A DNA stretch of 64,000 nucleotides from positions 3,034,309-3,098,308 of the forward strand of contig NC_047065.1 in the NCBI RefSeq assembly GCF_902459465.1. The letters run 5' to 3'. Below are positions 12,931 through 27,079 of the stretch, piece by piece (positions within the stretch are counted from its first letter, which is position 1; each line of letters begins with the position of its first letter). Made by a program: the position numbers and the translations under genes. The stretch is from Asterias rubens (Eukaryota; Echinodermata; Asteroidea; Forcipulatida; Asteriidae). The notes beneath the pieces were generated by a model. That model saw nothing but the letters and a program-made list of their open reading frames with translations. It was not told the origin of the DNA and did no database searches.

Positions 12931-13319
12931 TTAAAGGCAGTGGACACTATTGGTAATTGTCAAAGACTAGCCTTCACAGTTGGTGTATCTCAACATATGC
13001 ATAAAATAACAAACCTGTGAAAATTTGAGCTCAATTGGTCATCGAAGTTGCGAGATAATAATGAAAGGAAAAAACACCCTTGCCACACGAAAACTTGTGA
13101 GCGTTTAGATGGTTGATTTCAAGACCTCAATTTCTAAATCTGAGGTCTCTAAATCAAATTTGTGGAAAATTACTTCTTTCTCAAAAACTATGGCACTTCA
13201 AAGGGAGCCGTTTCTCACAATGTTTTATACCATCAACCTCTCCGCATTACTCGTCACCAAGAAAGGTTTTATGCCAATAATTATTTGGAGTAATTACCAA
13301 TAGTGTCCACTGCCTTTAA
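12931..13319 (-). mobile_element. TTAA MITE copy, full length
   Basis: TTAA plus AGGCAGTGGACACTATTGG at the left, CCAATAGTGTCCACTGCCT plus TTAA at the right; reverse orientation. Confidence 0.9.
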
Positions 13320-13359
13320 CTTATTCAAGATATCACCATCAGCTGAAAGAACAATATTT

Positions 13360-13620
13360 TATAATAATAATAATAATAGACAGTTCTTGTATAGCGCATA
13401 TCACTGAAAGGTCCCTATGCACTTAAGAAATAATGTTTAAAAAGGCAGAAAGTGAAATTAGCATTCACATTGGTTGAACAAAATGTGTTTTAACTCTGGT
13501 CTAAAATTGATCGGTAGTTAAAGCCTGTTTGACATTGTGTGGTAAACGGTTCCAAAGATGCACAGCAGCGCTCTGGAAGGAGCGAGAACCATCGGAAGTA
13601 TTTGTGATACCTGGGGCTGA
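13360..13620 (+). mobile_element. Possible retroelement fragment after (ATA)n
   Basis: Starts (ATA)n then TTGTATAGCGCATATCACTG, and ends around GGTTCCAAAGATGCACAGCA. The order resembles 43811-44062 (TCTATGGCGCTCTACAA ... GGTTCCAAAGCTTATGAGC). Class unknown. Confidence 0.4.
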
Positions 13621-14023
13621 CAGAAGATGTTCGAAAAAAAGCATGTGGTTTGTTTTAAAAATGAATAGGTTTCACAAAATATAAAAATAGTACACATAAA
13701 ATGAGACAGTAAACAAATACAATGAATTATCGTTTTTTAAATCTAGGATCAACTCAACTTTCTAACATCGTAAAATATGATGAATTGATGGAACTTCACA
13801 TGATTCCTGGGCTTCGCTTTTAGGGAAAAGTTTGTTTACAAAACCTGGAAGCATTTATATTAAAGCCTGGGGGATATTATGTTGAAGGTTTATATACCGA
13901 ATGGTGAAGGGAAGGTAAACACCCTGTATGTTTGGAAGATCATAAAATGCGGATTATGACTCACAAATGCCAACAAAACAAGCTGTAAATAACATCAAGA
14001 GTCCTCTGTTGAGGTTTAGTGTA

Positions 14024-14299
14024 GAGTCCAGTTTGGTGGGGGAATAGAGTCCAGTTTGGTGGGGGAATAGAGTCCAGTTTGGTGGGGGAATAGAGTCCAG
14101 TTTGGTGGGGGAATAGAGTCCAGTTTGGTGGGGGAATAGAGTCCAGTTTGGTGGGGGAATAGAGTCCAGTTTGGTGGGGGAATAGAGTCCAGTTTGGTGG
14201 GGGAATAGAGTCCAGTTTGGTGGGGGAATAGAGTCCAGTTTGGTGGGGGAATAGAGTCCAGTTTGGTGGGGGAATAGAGTCCAGTTTGGTGGGGGAATA
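14024..14299 (+). repeat. 23-bp minisatellite, 12 identical units
   Basis: Unit AGTCCAGTTTGGTGGGGGAA plus TAG, repeated 12 times with no visible change between units. The identity implies recent expansion or an assembly-sensitive locus. Confidence 0.95.
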
Positions 14300-14835
14300 A
14301 TAGTTGTTGGCTTTAACTTTTAGCAGGGATGATATTCTTCCTACTCAAGTCTGATTTCAGATTTGTTTGCCCTCGGCAAAATCAGCAAAGTTGTTGTTAA
14401 ACCATAGAGCTAGGACCTAGGAGAACCTAGGAGAAAATGCCTTGGTGCCCCTGCCCTTTAAAAAACGAAGCATACAGGACAGTTAACAGCTTACCGACAT
14501 CAAGCCTAGATTTTAATGCAAGACATTCAATGAATTGCGATGATTTTACAGACTCCTCATTGTCTTAAAAGATACAAGCGCTCCAGGAATCCAGCAGGCT
14601 TTCTGACCTCTACCTCAACTTCTCCAGCTTCCTAGACCATGATGTGAAGATGTAGTGATTGATCACAGAGTAATATACAGAAAAGACACCGCCGCAAAAC
14701 TAGTGCAGTGACTGGCACGAACACTTGATGAGAACTGTTTGAACAAAACATCCGGCCGGTTTATTGATGGAAGCTTTGTGTATAGTCTTTAGCGAACCGT
14801 GGGACTGTGCAGTCTAGTTAAAGTCAGATGAAGCA

Positions 14836-14920
14836 AAGCTAGCAATGTGTTACATGATTCTGGAGGTCGTTGGTTCAAATCCCATTCTAGTCAATTTTTT
14901 CTTTGTTCAACCCTATATCA
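14836..14920 (+). mobile_element. tRNA-derived SINE fragment
   Basis: GATTCTGGAGGTCGTTGGTT, B box GTTCAAATCCC, then TCTAGTCAATTTTTTCTTTG and TTCAACCC; same 3' part as the split SINE at 42241-42705. Confidence 0.55.
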
Positions 14921-15043
14921 TGATTCCGTCCGGAATTTGAAACTATTATGTCTGTAATGAAATGATCTAAAATAAATAGCTGAAGGTCACAAGGATTTAG
15001 TAAGAGTGTTCAAACCATTGACTTCTGTGGAAGTTTACTTTTG

Positions 15044-15425
15044 TTAAAGGCACTGGACACTATCGATAATTACTCAAAATAATTGTTAGCATAAAAACTT
15101 ACTTGGTAACAAGCAATGGAGCGCTGTTGATAGTATAAAACATTGTGAGAAACGACTCCCTCTGAAGTAACATAATTTTTCGAGAAAGAAGTTATTTTCT
15201 ACTAAGTTGATTTTGAGACCGCAGAATTAAATTTTGAGGTCCCAAAATCAAGCATCTGAAGGCACACAACTTTGTGTGACAAGGGTGTTTTTTTCTTCCA
15301 TTATTATCAGATAATTTGAACACAATTGATCACTGTGTTCAAATTTGCACAGGTTTGTTATTTTGTGCATATGTTGAGATACACCAAGTGAGAAGACTGT
15401 TTCCAAAGGTGTCCAGTGTCTTTAA
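15044..15425 (+). mobile_element. TTAA MITE copy, diverged
   Basis: TTAAAGGCACTGGACACTAT at the left, GGTGTCCAGTGTCTTTAA at the right; the central palindrome is partly decayed. Confidence 0.85.
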
Positions 15426-16368
15426 TATATTTTTATATCTGAGCAAACTAATAGATTAAATGTAAAAAGAGCTTGGGAGATCCTGCTACTGTTTGTGTAA
15501 TGTACAGCCCATACCTGTTGATAGATACCCTTGACTCATCTTTGTCTACAAACTGTACTCCATTCTCCGCTTTATTTTTCTCTTTAGTCGTCCTAACAAA
15601 AGTTTTACCTCACACATTTCCAAACTAAATTATATTACATTTTCACTCAAAAGCCCCAAAAGTTCCTAACATCCCGCAGCACCATTATTCTATAAGAAGT
15701 GCAGTAAAAAAATTTTTATTCCAAACAATTCTATTAACCACCTTGGAATTGTCTCACCACTCCCCTCCCCCCAGGAAGACTTGAACTTGCGGGGGGACTA
15801 TTTTCAAGCCAGACCAGGAATTTTAGCTATGTCAGAATTTAACGATAAGACATTCATACATAGGCGATGGTACCACCTGAGAGCTCAGAAAGTCACATTC
15901 TTTCTCTTAATAGTTGATAAATCAATGAATGTGTCTTCGTGACAGACTTTGTAGTTTACTTGAGCTATGGTAATGTCAGGTTGTAAAACAAAGGAGGTTG
16001 AGTCATTAGCGAGACATTCTTTCTTGTCACCTAGACACCGAATATGCTTAGCTAAAGAGTAGGGCGATAAATTTGAGTCATTGCATGTGGCATGTTTGAA
16101 ATGGGTTGTACATTTATGTTATTAAAAAGTTCTTGAAAATGCAGACCATAGTCGATTAGTGCTATTAAGGTCATTGCTTGAAACTTCATACTTGAAAATG
16201 ACCAAAAGGTCTTTCAAACGAAAAAATATGTATGAATTTAAAAGTAAAAAAATAACAATGATTATACTTTGAAAATGAATGTTAATTTTTGCCAAATAAA
16301 AACTTTGAAGACCATTCTTGATCAGTAAACTCCATTTACCAGCAGCTTCAAAATAATATTGAAAGCAT

Positions 16369-16847
16369 TTAAAGGCAGTGGACACTATTGGTAATTACTC
16401 AAAATAATTATTAGCATAAAACCCCACTTGGTAACAAGTAATGGGGAGAGGTTGATGGTATAAAACATTGTGAGAAACGGCTCCCTCTGAAGCGCCATAG
16501 TTTTCGAGAAAGAAGTAATTGTCAACGAATTTGATTTCGATAAGATAAGATAAGATAAGATAAGATAAGAACTTTATTATCCCACACTGGGGAAATTAAA
16601 ACTGGCCATGATTCAAACAGTACAGACAAAAGAGACCTCAAGTTTAGAATTTGAGGTCTCGAAATCAGGCACATGAAAGCACACAACTTTGTGTGACAAG
16701 GGTGTTTTTTCTTTCTGAGTTATCTCGCAACTCCGATGAACAATCAAGCTCAAATTTGCACAGATTTGGTATTTAATGCGTATGTTGAGATACACCAAGT
16801 GAGAATCCTGGATTCTGACAATTACCAAAAGTGTCCATTGTCTTTAA
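16369..16847 (+). mobile_element. TTAA MITE copy with a nested retroelement tail
   Basis: TTAA ends and family termini. At 16541-16632 the central palindrome is interrupted by a (GATAA)n run and a retroelement-like segment. Confidence 0.85.
16541..16632 (-). mobile_element. LINE-type 3' end with (TTATC)n tail
   Basis: Read on the minus strand it is a short segment with CCCCAGTGTGGGATAATAAA and GTTCTTATC, followed by (TTATC)n. This is the layout of a severely 5'-truncated non-LTR retrotransposon. Confidence 0.6.
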
Positions 16848-17207
16848 ATTATTAAATCCACACAAACTGCACTGATGGCCTTATAGTCCCGAGCAAACGA
16901 TATTAATTTTCTACACATCATTATTGACACAACAATCAGTAAACTTATCCCTGATCAGAAATTACTTCAAGATGTTTTTTTTTCTTCGGCCAAACGGTCA
17001 GTGCCCGAACAATGTCATTGGAACTACCAAGTTATTACAGGTCCGAGGTAGAACCCTTCTGGGGATGGACATTATTGAGGTCGTGACCTCATGCTGCTGC
17101 TTGACCTTTGCATGGCAGGTGGGAAGAAGTTACTCCAAGATAAAAATATCTCCTCTGTCCATGACGATATAAAAAGCAGAGAGTTTTTTTCATAAGAAGG
17201 AAGCACT

Positions 17208-17576
17208 TTAACAACACTGGACACTATTGGTAATTGTCAAAGACCAGTCTTCTCACTTGCTGTATCTCAACACTATATGCATAAAATATCCATGCATAAA
17301 ATTTGAGCTCAATTGGTCGTCAAAGTTGCAAGATAATAATTAAAGAAAAAAAAACACCCTTGCCACATGAAATTGTGTGCTTTCAGATGCTTGATTTCGA
17401 AACCTCAAATTCTAAATCTTGCGGAAAATTACTTTTTTCTTTAAAAGTATTACTTCAGAGGGAGCCGTTTCTCACAATGTTTTATACTATCAACCTCTCC
17501 CCATTACTTGTTACCAAGAAAGGTTTTATGCTAATAATTATTTTGAGTATTTACCAATAGTGTCCACTGCCTTTAA
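17208..17576 (-). mobile_element. TTAA MITE copy
   Basis: TTAACAACACTGGACACTAT at the left (mutated), CCAATAGTGTCCACTGCCT and TTAA at the right; part of the central palindrome is deleted. Confidence 0.85.
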
Positions 17577-18797
17577 GAGCAAAGAAAACCAATTAGCAGG
17601 TATAAACTCTGTACGTTGCTTTTGTGAGCGTGTTTTTTCCCTTGGTTGTTTTTGTTGCCTTAATACTTAAGTTTGTTGGCATTGTTAAGCTAGTTTGTTT
17701 GAACTTATGAGAGTCAGTTACATGTACATGTTGTACTGTATAATGGTGTTTTAGCTAGTAACTTGAATCTGGTAAACATAATTTTATTGTGCTTAGCAAC
17801 TTCTTCATGCTTAAGCAGCTCTATGAAGCTGAGCCCAGAAGAGAGAGAGAAAAAGTTGTTTATTTGTGGCACTGTTCGCTGACGGCACCATCCTTTCCCT
17901 CCAACAACAATAACACATCCCCAAACCTGTCAAACTTGACCTCTATCCACCGGCATACTGTTCATGGAATACTTTGTTATCAGCCAGGATTTGAGTCTGT
18001 CTGGTAGAACCCCTGGTAAGGCCTCCCGTTCCTTCCAGCAGGGCTTTGTTTTCTTCCTGCGTAGTCATTTTATAAATACCTGAGGACAGCAGGCTCCAAT
18101 TTGTTGGCGGCTATCCAGTTTTTCAATTTTCACTGGTAGACGGTAATCTCTTGCTTGTTTCCCTATTGTTTTGCGGCTCACAGGGGAGGGGTGTCTTATT
18201 ACCAAGGGTCCCAATTTCAAAGTGGGTAGTGTGAACCAATTGTTGACCAATAAGACATCTTGCAGTTGGTGGGAAAGCGGGGCTTGACCCAGTTGGCATG
18301 ATGTGTTGAACCCTGGGAACTCATGTTAAACTACATCCCCGATGATGATTTATGACAAATCGGCTGTTTTTGTTTTAGTTGATTTACTTAGGTGTATAAA
18401 GTTCCTCGTCTAGAGAAAACAAATGTGAACTGTTTGCGGGTAGTTCAGATTCAAGTTCACTGTTGTTAGAATATGAAACAATGGGAGAGACTTTTAGACG
18501 GTCCTTTTTTCGCAGTTTTCACTAGTAGTGCGTGTGCTCAACTATGCACGTTATATTGCCCTTTTTCCTGCACTCTCAGAGCCGCAAAAAAAAAAAACCT
18601 TTCTGTCTGCTGCTGCCAGCGTCTCAATAGTCTGCCATTGAAATGATCTTCCGGGAAGTCTTCACTGCTGTGGTGACCAATGCCCCTTTGACTTCTTCAA
18701 GGAATGTGAATTGAAGAGTTTAAAACGATAGCATCTCAGAATTCTATGTCTCGTATCAGCTAGGCATTGTGGTGGAATGTAAGACTCAAAAATAAGC

Positions 18798-19110
18798 TTA
18801 AAGGCACTAGCTTAAAAACTAACTTGGTAATGAGCAATGAAGATTTGTTGGTAGTATAAACCATTATGAGAAACAGCTCCCTCTGAAGTAACTTAGTTTT
18901 TGAGAAAGAGGTAGTTTCTCGCTCAAATATTAAAACACCTCAGGCCTTGAGCCCTTTTTCATCTGAAAGCACACAATGTTGTGCAAAAAGGGTGTTTTTT
19001 TTCTTTCATTATTCTCTTGCAACTTCGATGACCAATTAAGTCCAAATTTTCCACAGTTATGTTATTTGGTGCATATGTTGGGATACATCAAGTGAGATTG
19101 TCTAGTGCCT
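18798..19110 (+). mobile_element. TTAA MITE partial copy
   Basis: TTAAAGGCACTAG, then TAATGAGCAATGAAGATTTG and GAAAGCACACAATGTTGTGC; the right terminus is lost near TCTAGTGCCTG. Confidence 0.65.
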
Positions 19111-19239
19111 GTCAGGCTGGCCTGTATACGTCCGCTAAGAATGGAAACCTCACAAGCATGCGAACATGTTTTAATTTGTCTTTCATTTTTTGTTTTCTGT
19201 CGCAATTTCGTAAAAAAAAAATCCATGTTTGTTTGGTAT

Positions 19240-19283
19240 GTTTTTTTCCACAGCCATGGAAAGACTTCTCAAATAAAGCATAG
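19240..19283 (+). pseudogene. Decoy copy of the PSKH1 penultimate exon start
   Basis: A pyrimidine-rich acceptor-like tract ending in cacag is followed at 19254 by CCATGGAAAGACTTCTCA. This matches the first bases of the real PSKH1 exon at 19781 except for one base in the first 18. Read in the exon frame it gives PWKDFSNKA and then a stop at 19281-19283. It lies 527 bp upstream of the real exon, and a TTAA MITE (19347-19732) sits between them. It looks like a short tandem duplication that decayed, or a poison exon if spliced. Confidence 0.55.
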
Positions 19284-19346
19284 AAATGTGTTTAAACTTG
19301 TTTCTTCCTCTTCTATGTTTGTCATTTTCTGTCTTTCTGAATGCTG

Positions 19347-19732
19347 TTAAAGGCAGTGGACACTATTGGTAATTGTCAAAGACTAGCCTTCACAGTTAGT
19401 GTATCTCAACATATGTATAAAGTAACTAACCTGTGAAAATTTGAGCTCAATCTGTCAACGAAGTTGCGAGATAATAATGAAAGAAAAAACACCCTTGTTA
19501 CACGAAGTTGTGTGCGTTTAGATGGTTGATTTCGAGACCTCAAGTTCTAAATCTGAGGTCTCAAAATCAAGTTCTTGGAAAATTACTTCTTTCTCAAAAA
19601 CTATGGCACTTCAGAGGGAGCCATTTCGCACAATGTTTTATACCATCGACCTCTCCCCATTACTCGTCACCAAGAAAGGTTTTATGCTAATAATTATTTT
19701 GAATAATTACCAATAGTGTCCACTGCCTTTAA
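19347..19732 (-). mobile_element. TTAA MITE copy directly before the PSKH1 exon
   Basis: Intact TTAA at both ends, reverse orientation, all family landmarks present. It ends 48 bp before the PSKH1 exon at 19781, so it lies at the edge of the branch-point region. Confidence 0.9.
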
Positions 19733-19750
19733 ATTGAATTCCATGGTTGA

Positions 19751-22554
<2,804 letters not shown>

Positions 22555-25500
22555 CCCACCATTCATCAAGACTGACCTCAAACTCGACCTCTGACCTGTT
22601 GACCCGATCTCTGACCTGTTGACCTCCTGACCTCTGACCTGTGTGTTCAGGTGACACGGGTAGCCGTGGACGGAGCTCATTTGAGGATCCTTTATCTTTC
22701 AATAATAAGCAACAAAGAATTCAAGCTTTGCATGGTGTAAAATTTAAGAATAGTGACAACCATAAAACAATGTCTTCTAGAAAGATGCCATAATTCTATT
22801 ATGAGTAAAAAAAAAATGACTATCTGGGCCGAGTTTGCTCAAGGAACATTTTTTCAAATAGTGGTAGATAGTTCTATGTATTTAACATTATGTTACGAGT
22901 ACCGGTTAGTATCAGCCGCTAGTCGACAAATGGTCCTTGTGTAAACTCAGCCATAGTTTACTACTCACAATAAAGATTTCCTCATAAAAGTTACATGAAA
23001 ATACAAGGGAAGACTGGAAGGAGGTTGTGACTAGGTTGCAATCTGTTCTTCTTTGTCAACTTTTCTTGGCTAGCTTTGTTTTCCTTTTTTTGTTAGGGGT
23101 GTGGGCATGTGATGTATCAAAGAGAACATTTTAACTGCTTCGTTCGAACGTCTTTTTAAAACTAAACCCCAAACTGCCTGCTCCAAAGTGTTGAAGCTTT
23201 TTCTAATGACCGTTTCTGATGTGATCTGTGGATTTGCATGAAGTTGACAGTTCCAAGGTTGCGTTGTGCGATGAACATTACAGAAACATGGCTTTATTCA
23301 AAAGAGAAACATTTTACTTTCTTCGTTTGGTTGAGACGGAAAGAGATGGAGGTAGAGATGAAAGAGGATTGGATTTAAAAGATGAAAGGGAATTGGGATT
23401 AAGACCGATTGGGATTAAGATCATGATGGAAGGGGGATTAAAATGAAAGGGGATTAAACAGCTAATTTTATTTCTGATTTGTTGAATAAAGGAGTGAGCC
23501 TGATGATTAGAATCAAGAAATGAAACAGTGCTTAAAATTTAGCATCAAATCATTGACATATTCTTGTTGTAAATTAATATAACGTAGTTTGTACATTACA
23601 TGTAAATACAATATTATTTGAAATGTATGTATCTTCACAGTATATTAGAAGTAATATTTTTTACAATTAAGAGTTATTATTTAGAAAAAGTCCATACATT
23701 TGATTGCTTTTTTATTTGTCTTGTATCCTCAGAAATTGTGGTTTTCATTTTCAGAAATTTTCAATCCCTGCAAAACAGGTTGAAAGGTTTAATATGAACT
23801 GATTTTTCTTTGAGATGAAGAAAGTCCAGCTGTTTTAATTGAACACCTTTAAGTGTTTGCAACAGTTAGGTTGACGCATACTTGGGGGTAAAGTCGTTAA
23901 TTTCCACAGTTTCTTACATTCACTCTATTTTCAAAATCTTCATTTCATTCAAGTATACAATTTTTCTTTTGCAAATGTACGTTAATGTTCTGATAATCTA
24001 ACGCTCAAAAGATGTGTTCGTAAACTAACTTTGAATAGTTCTTCACAATGAGTTAGGTTTTAGGGATTAGTGAAGTGGTCCATTTCATTTTGCTATTTGA
24101 CCTCGGAAAAATTCAATCTAAAGATTGAAACAACAACATTGAAACTTGGAAATTATTTTCCTGTCTGATTGGTAAATTTAATATTATGTTTTGTCATATT
24201 TCCTAGAGCAGTTCATGAAATCCATATTTTATAGAACTTTAGTTTATGCTTATTACATTTTTATAGCGCGTGGTTCCGAAAACGGAGGATGTCTCAAAGT
24301 GCTCATGATTTTTCTACAATGTATGCTGTGCTATGTTCAACATAATAAGATACTTGCAACGCACAATGTAACAATTTACAAGGTGCGGTATGGTTTACAG
24401 CACAAATCCCTTTTTGTAACGATACATTGTAAGTGTACTGGGTTCTTTTTACATTCATTACACAACACTCGGAACCTCGGGGTTTGCGTTTCGCCCATAA
24501 GTTGATGTAACAAACTCTGCTGGTCTGAAGCACCAGAGCTTGAGTCCAGTGCGCTTGACTACACGATCATTCAATGCAAACACAGTCAGAGCCTCAAGTT
24601 ATGGTCCCAAGTCAAATTATTTGTCTTCTCTATAAATTAATTAGCATAATCAGCTATCAATTTTTTAAGAAGTTCAAAGGTCAGTTTTCGATGATTTAAA
24701 CTGTTCAGGATATGGTTTGACAAAAGCACATTAACAAATATTTGACCAGGTTGTGTTTATAAAATGAAGCCAAGAGAAATGTTGATGGAGCTTTCAGTTC
24801 ACGTAATTGGAGAAATTATCACAAGATGTTTCATAAATGATTGCAGAATATTTTTTAAATCAATACTTGTTTTCGTTCAAATTCTCAAAGATTATAATCA
24901 GAAAGAAGCTAATTCCTTATCCAATCTGTAAAATAACTTGCCTTTCTTTTACTGTTTGTTACCTTTCATTTTGACATCTTGTTGTATGTAGGGAGATATT
25001 TTGTAGAACATGATATGGCATCAGAAATAAAGACAAAAGATTTAATGAAAAATACTTAGTTTCTGAAGATTGTATTGTTTATATCTTACACACTTGTGTG
25101 ATGTTTGGTACAAAAGTTAGGACCGTTAGATTTTGTCGTAATCTGAAAATAACCCATTCTTGGGAAAGTAGTCTGTTTAATCTACTTTGTGGATGGGGGA
25201 GGGGGAGAATTTGCTGGGGGGGGGCGCGAGATGACTAGCATTCATAAAAACATCGATTATGGATGTCTAAGGGATTTACAAAAAGGCAAATTTTTTATTC
25301 ACCTTTATTGATCAAAAACAAAGTTTTTATTTAAGAAAATGTGAAAAGATAGACCCTAAAAAAGCAAAAAACCACATATTTTTTTTCACCATCCCATCGC
25401 TCAAAACCCAACTGGAAAGTGGGTTGTGCGACAAACAACTCATTTTTGTAGAGCCTGTCACATTGCTAGAGCAAGTTCGATCAAGGAACTAAAGTTGACT

Positions 25501-26250
25501 TTTGTCGACCATTGGGCGATTTTACCTGCAGGTATCCAGGATGTATTTCATGCATAGGTGACCATGGAACATTGACTAGTGGTTGACAAAATGGTCGCTG
25601 ATCGATCTTGCCCATCTTTGTTTTTGTGGATGAGTACAGTCTGACATAATCTATTTTTTTAGAAAAAAACACTCCAACATTTCATAAATTTGTCTTAAAA
25701 TTAATTGAGAACATAGAATTAGTTGTTGTAAACTGGGTGAAAATGGTTAAAGGCTGGACATCTCTACCTCTGCAGAGTCTTTCTCAAAACCTTTGATGAA
25801 AACTTTGCAGACGTAAACACATCATCATTGTTATTGCTTGGTTTTTTCAGAAATTAAAGCCACAAGTTCACAGTCTTTAGGAGGGTGAATTGGGTTTGAT
25901 TGTAACAACTTTTAGAAGAGTTAAAAATATAAATTAAACTAATGGACCATTCATGATTGAAATTAATTCGTTACATTTTAGTTGATTGACAATTTTTGTG
26001 CACTCTGCAGTATTTTAGATAAATCAAATTGCAAATTGGTCCTGATAAAAAGTTTATAAAACGATTTTTGTTGATGGTTTGGGGATTTTTTTTCTAGGGT
26101 CATAAACTGTACCTTTAAGTTTGGTTTAGAAAAACGCATGACGCAAATTTGACAACAGAGGGCGCTCAACAACAAATAAAAGTCACGACAAATTTTTTCC
26201 AAACAACTTAGAAACACTCACCGCTTGAGGGCGCTACACAGATCATCTCC
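22555..26250 (+). other. PSKH1 3' UTR and PSKH1-INTS8 intergenic region
   Basis: AT-rich sequence with no coding exon that I can support. Poly(A) signals AATAAA occur at 22969, 23485 and 25026, any of which could end the PSKH1 transcript. A degraded SINE-like segment (about 24222-24570) lies inside. The rest shows no recognisable feature. Confidence 0.5.
26158..26235 (+). promoter_or_regulatory. Possible INTS8 upstream region with two GAGGGCGCT motifs
   Basis: GAGGGCGCT occurs at 26158-26166 and again at 26227-26235. The first, in its context CAACAGAGGGCGCTC, resembles the core of the CTCF consensus. A donor-like ATGTAAGTATAAG follows near 26330, which would fit a non-coding first INTS8 exon. 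This is inference from motif and position only. Confidence 0.3.
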
Positions 26251-26587
26251 GCACGAAAGACGTGGGAAAGGAATGAAAGATGCTCGTCTTATTTTGGTGT
26301 TGATTTCTCCAAAAATTGTGATTGAAATGTAAGTATAAGCAACGGAAACATCTTTATTTTATCTATTTTAATGTTATTGACTTACTTAATTGACTTACTC
26401 ACCACGTGAACGTGCCGGGAGGAGAGACTACCGACCGGGGTCGGGGACTCGGCGGTCGGGGAGACGTCGTCAGCAGACGGTCCTGATTAGATACTGCCGA
26501 GTGCTGGGTCAGCAGACCATGGAAGACAGCTTAGTTTACAATCGGATTGGAGAAACCATCCATATCACAATCATCTTCAGAAACAGG

Positions 26588-26895
26588 CTAGGAACCGGTA
26601 GACGGAAAAGAAGACCCAGTAGAGACCCAGGAGAGGACGTACGTCATGGACATGGACTTTTGGTCGTGTGAATAAAACATTGTATGCATAAATAATTCAT
26701 GTTTGGTGTCGGGTCAGATGTCAAATCGAAATCGAGGCAAAGCGCGCGACTATCTCTACTTTGCCTCGATTTCGATTTGACATCTGACCCGACATCAAAC
26801 ATGAATTATGCATACAATGTTTAATTCACACGACCAAAGTCCATGACGTACGTCCTCTACTGGGTCTCCTTTTCCGTCTACCCTAGGAACCCTAG
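26588..26895. repeat. Long hairpin (inverted repeat) just upstream of INTS8
   Basis: The left arm (about 26591-26742) and right arm (about 26759-26890) are close inverted copies separated by a loop of about 16 bases (cgcgcgactatctcta). The arms contain CTTTGCCTCGATTTCGATTT and its complement. The structure ends less than 200 bp before the INTS8 start codon. The GC-rich sequence 26395-26590 before it stays open in one frame but resembles nothing I know. Confidence 0.8.
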
Positions 26896-27079
26896 CGTTT
26901 TTGCAGCTGTAAAGTAACCCGTCATTTGCCAGTGATTAACTAACGGCCAGCTCAACCAAAACAGTTATTGGTTAAACTGCCAAAACCATTGATGATCTAC
27001 ACCGATGTCATGTCTTAATTTTTAAACTTTTCTCTTTTGTAAGTTTTGACCAGATACATGTAGTTAAGTTCCAGTCAAG

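Noticed and set aside
14024-14299. CRISPR-like regular 23-bp direct repeats
   Set aside because: No spacers; the units are contiguous and the genome is eukaryotic.
16924-17172. Possible upstream PSKH1 exon
   Set aside because: The translation lacks any kinase motif and no consistent splice phase is seen.
17303-17670. Several frames reading [14 protein letters not shown]-like peptides (also at 13109, 19522, 54413, 63498)
   Set aside because: The shared peptide is the translated central palindrome of the TTAA MITE, not a gene family.
26390-26671. Open frame of 93 codons rich in Arg upstream of INTS8
   Set aside because: It runs into the hairpin arm, resembles no known protein and has no acceptable splice context.
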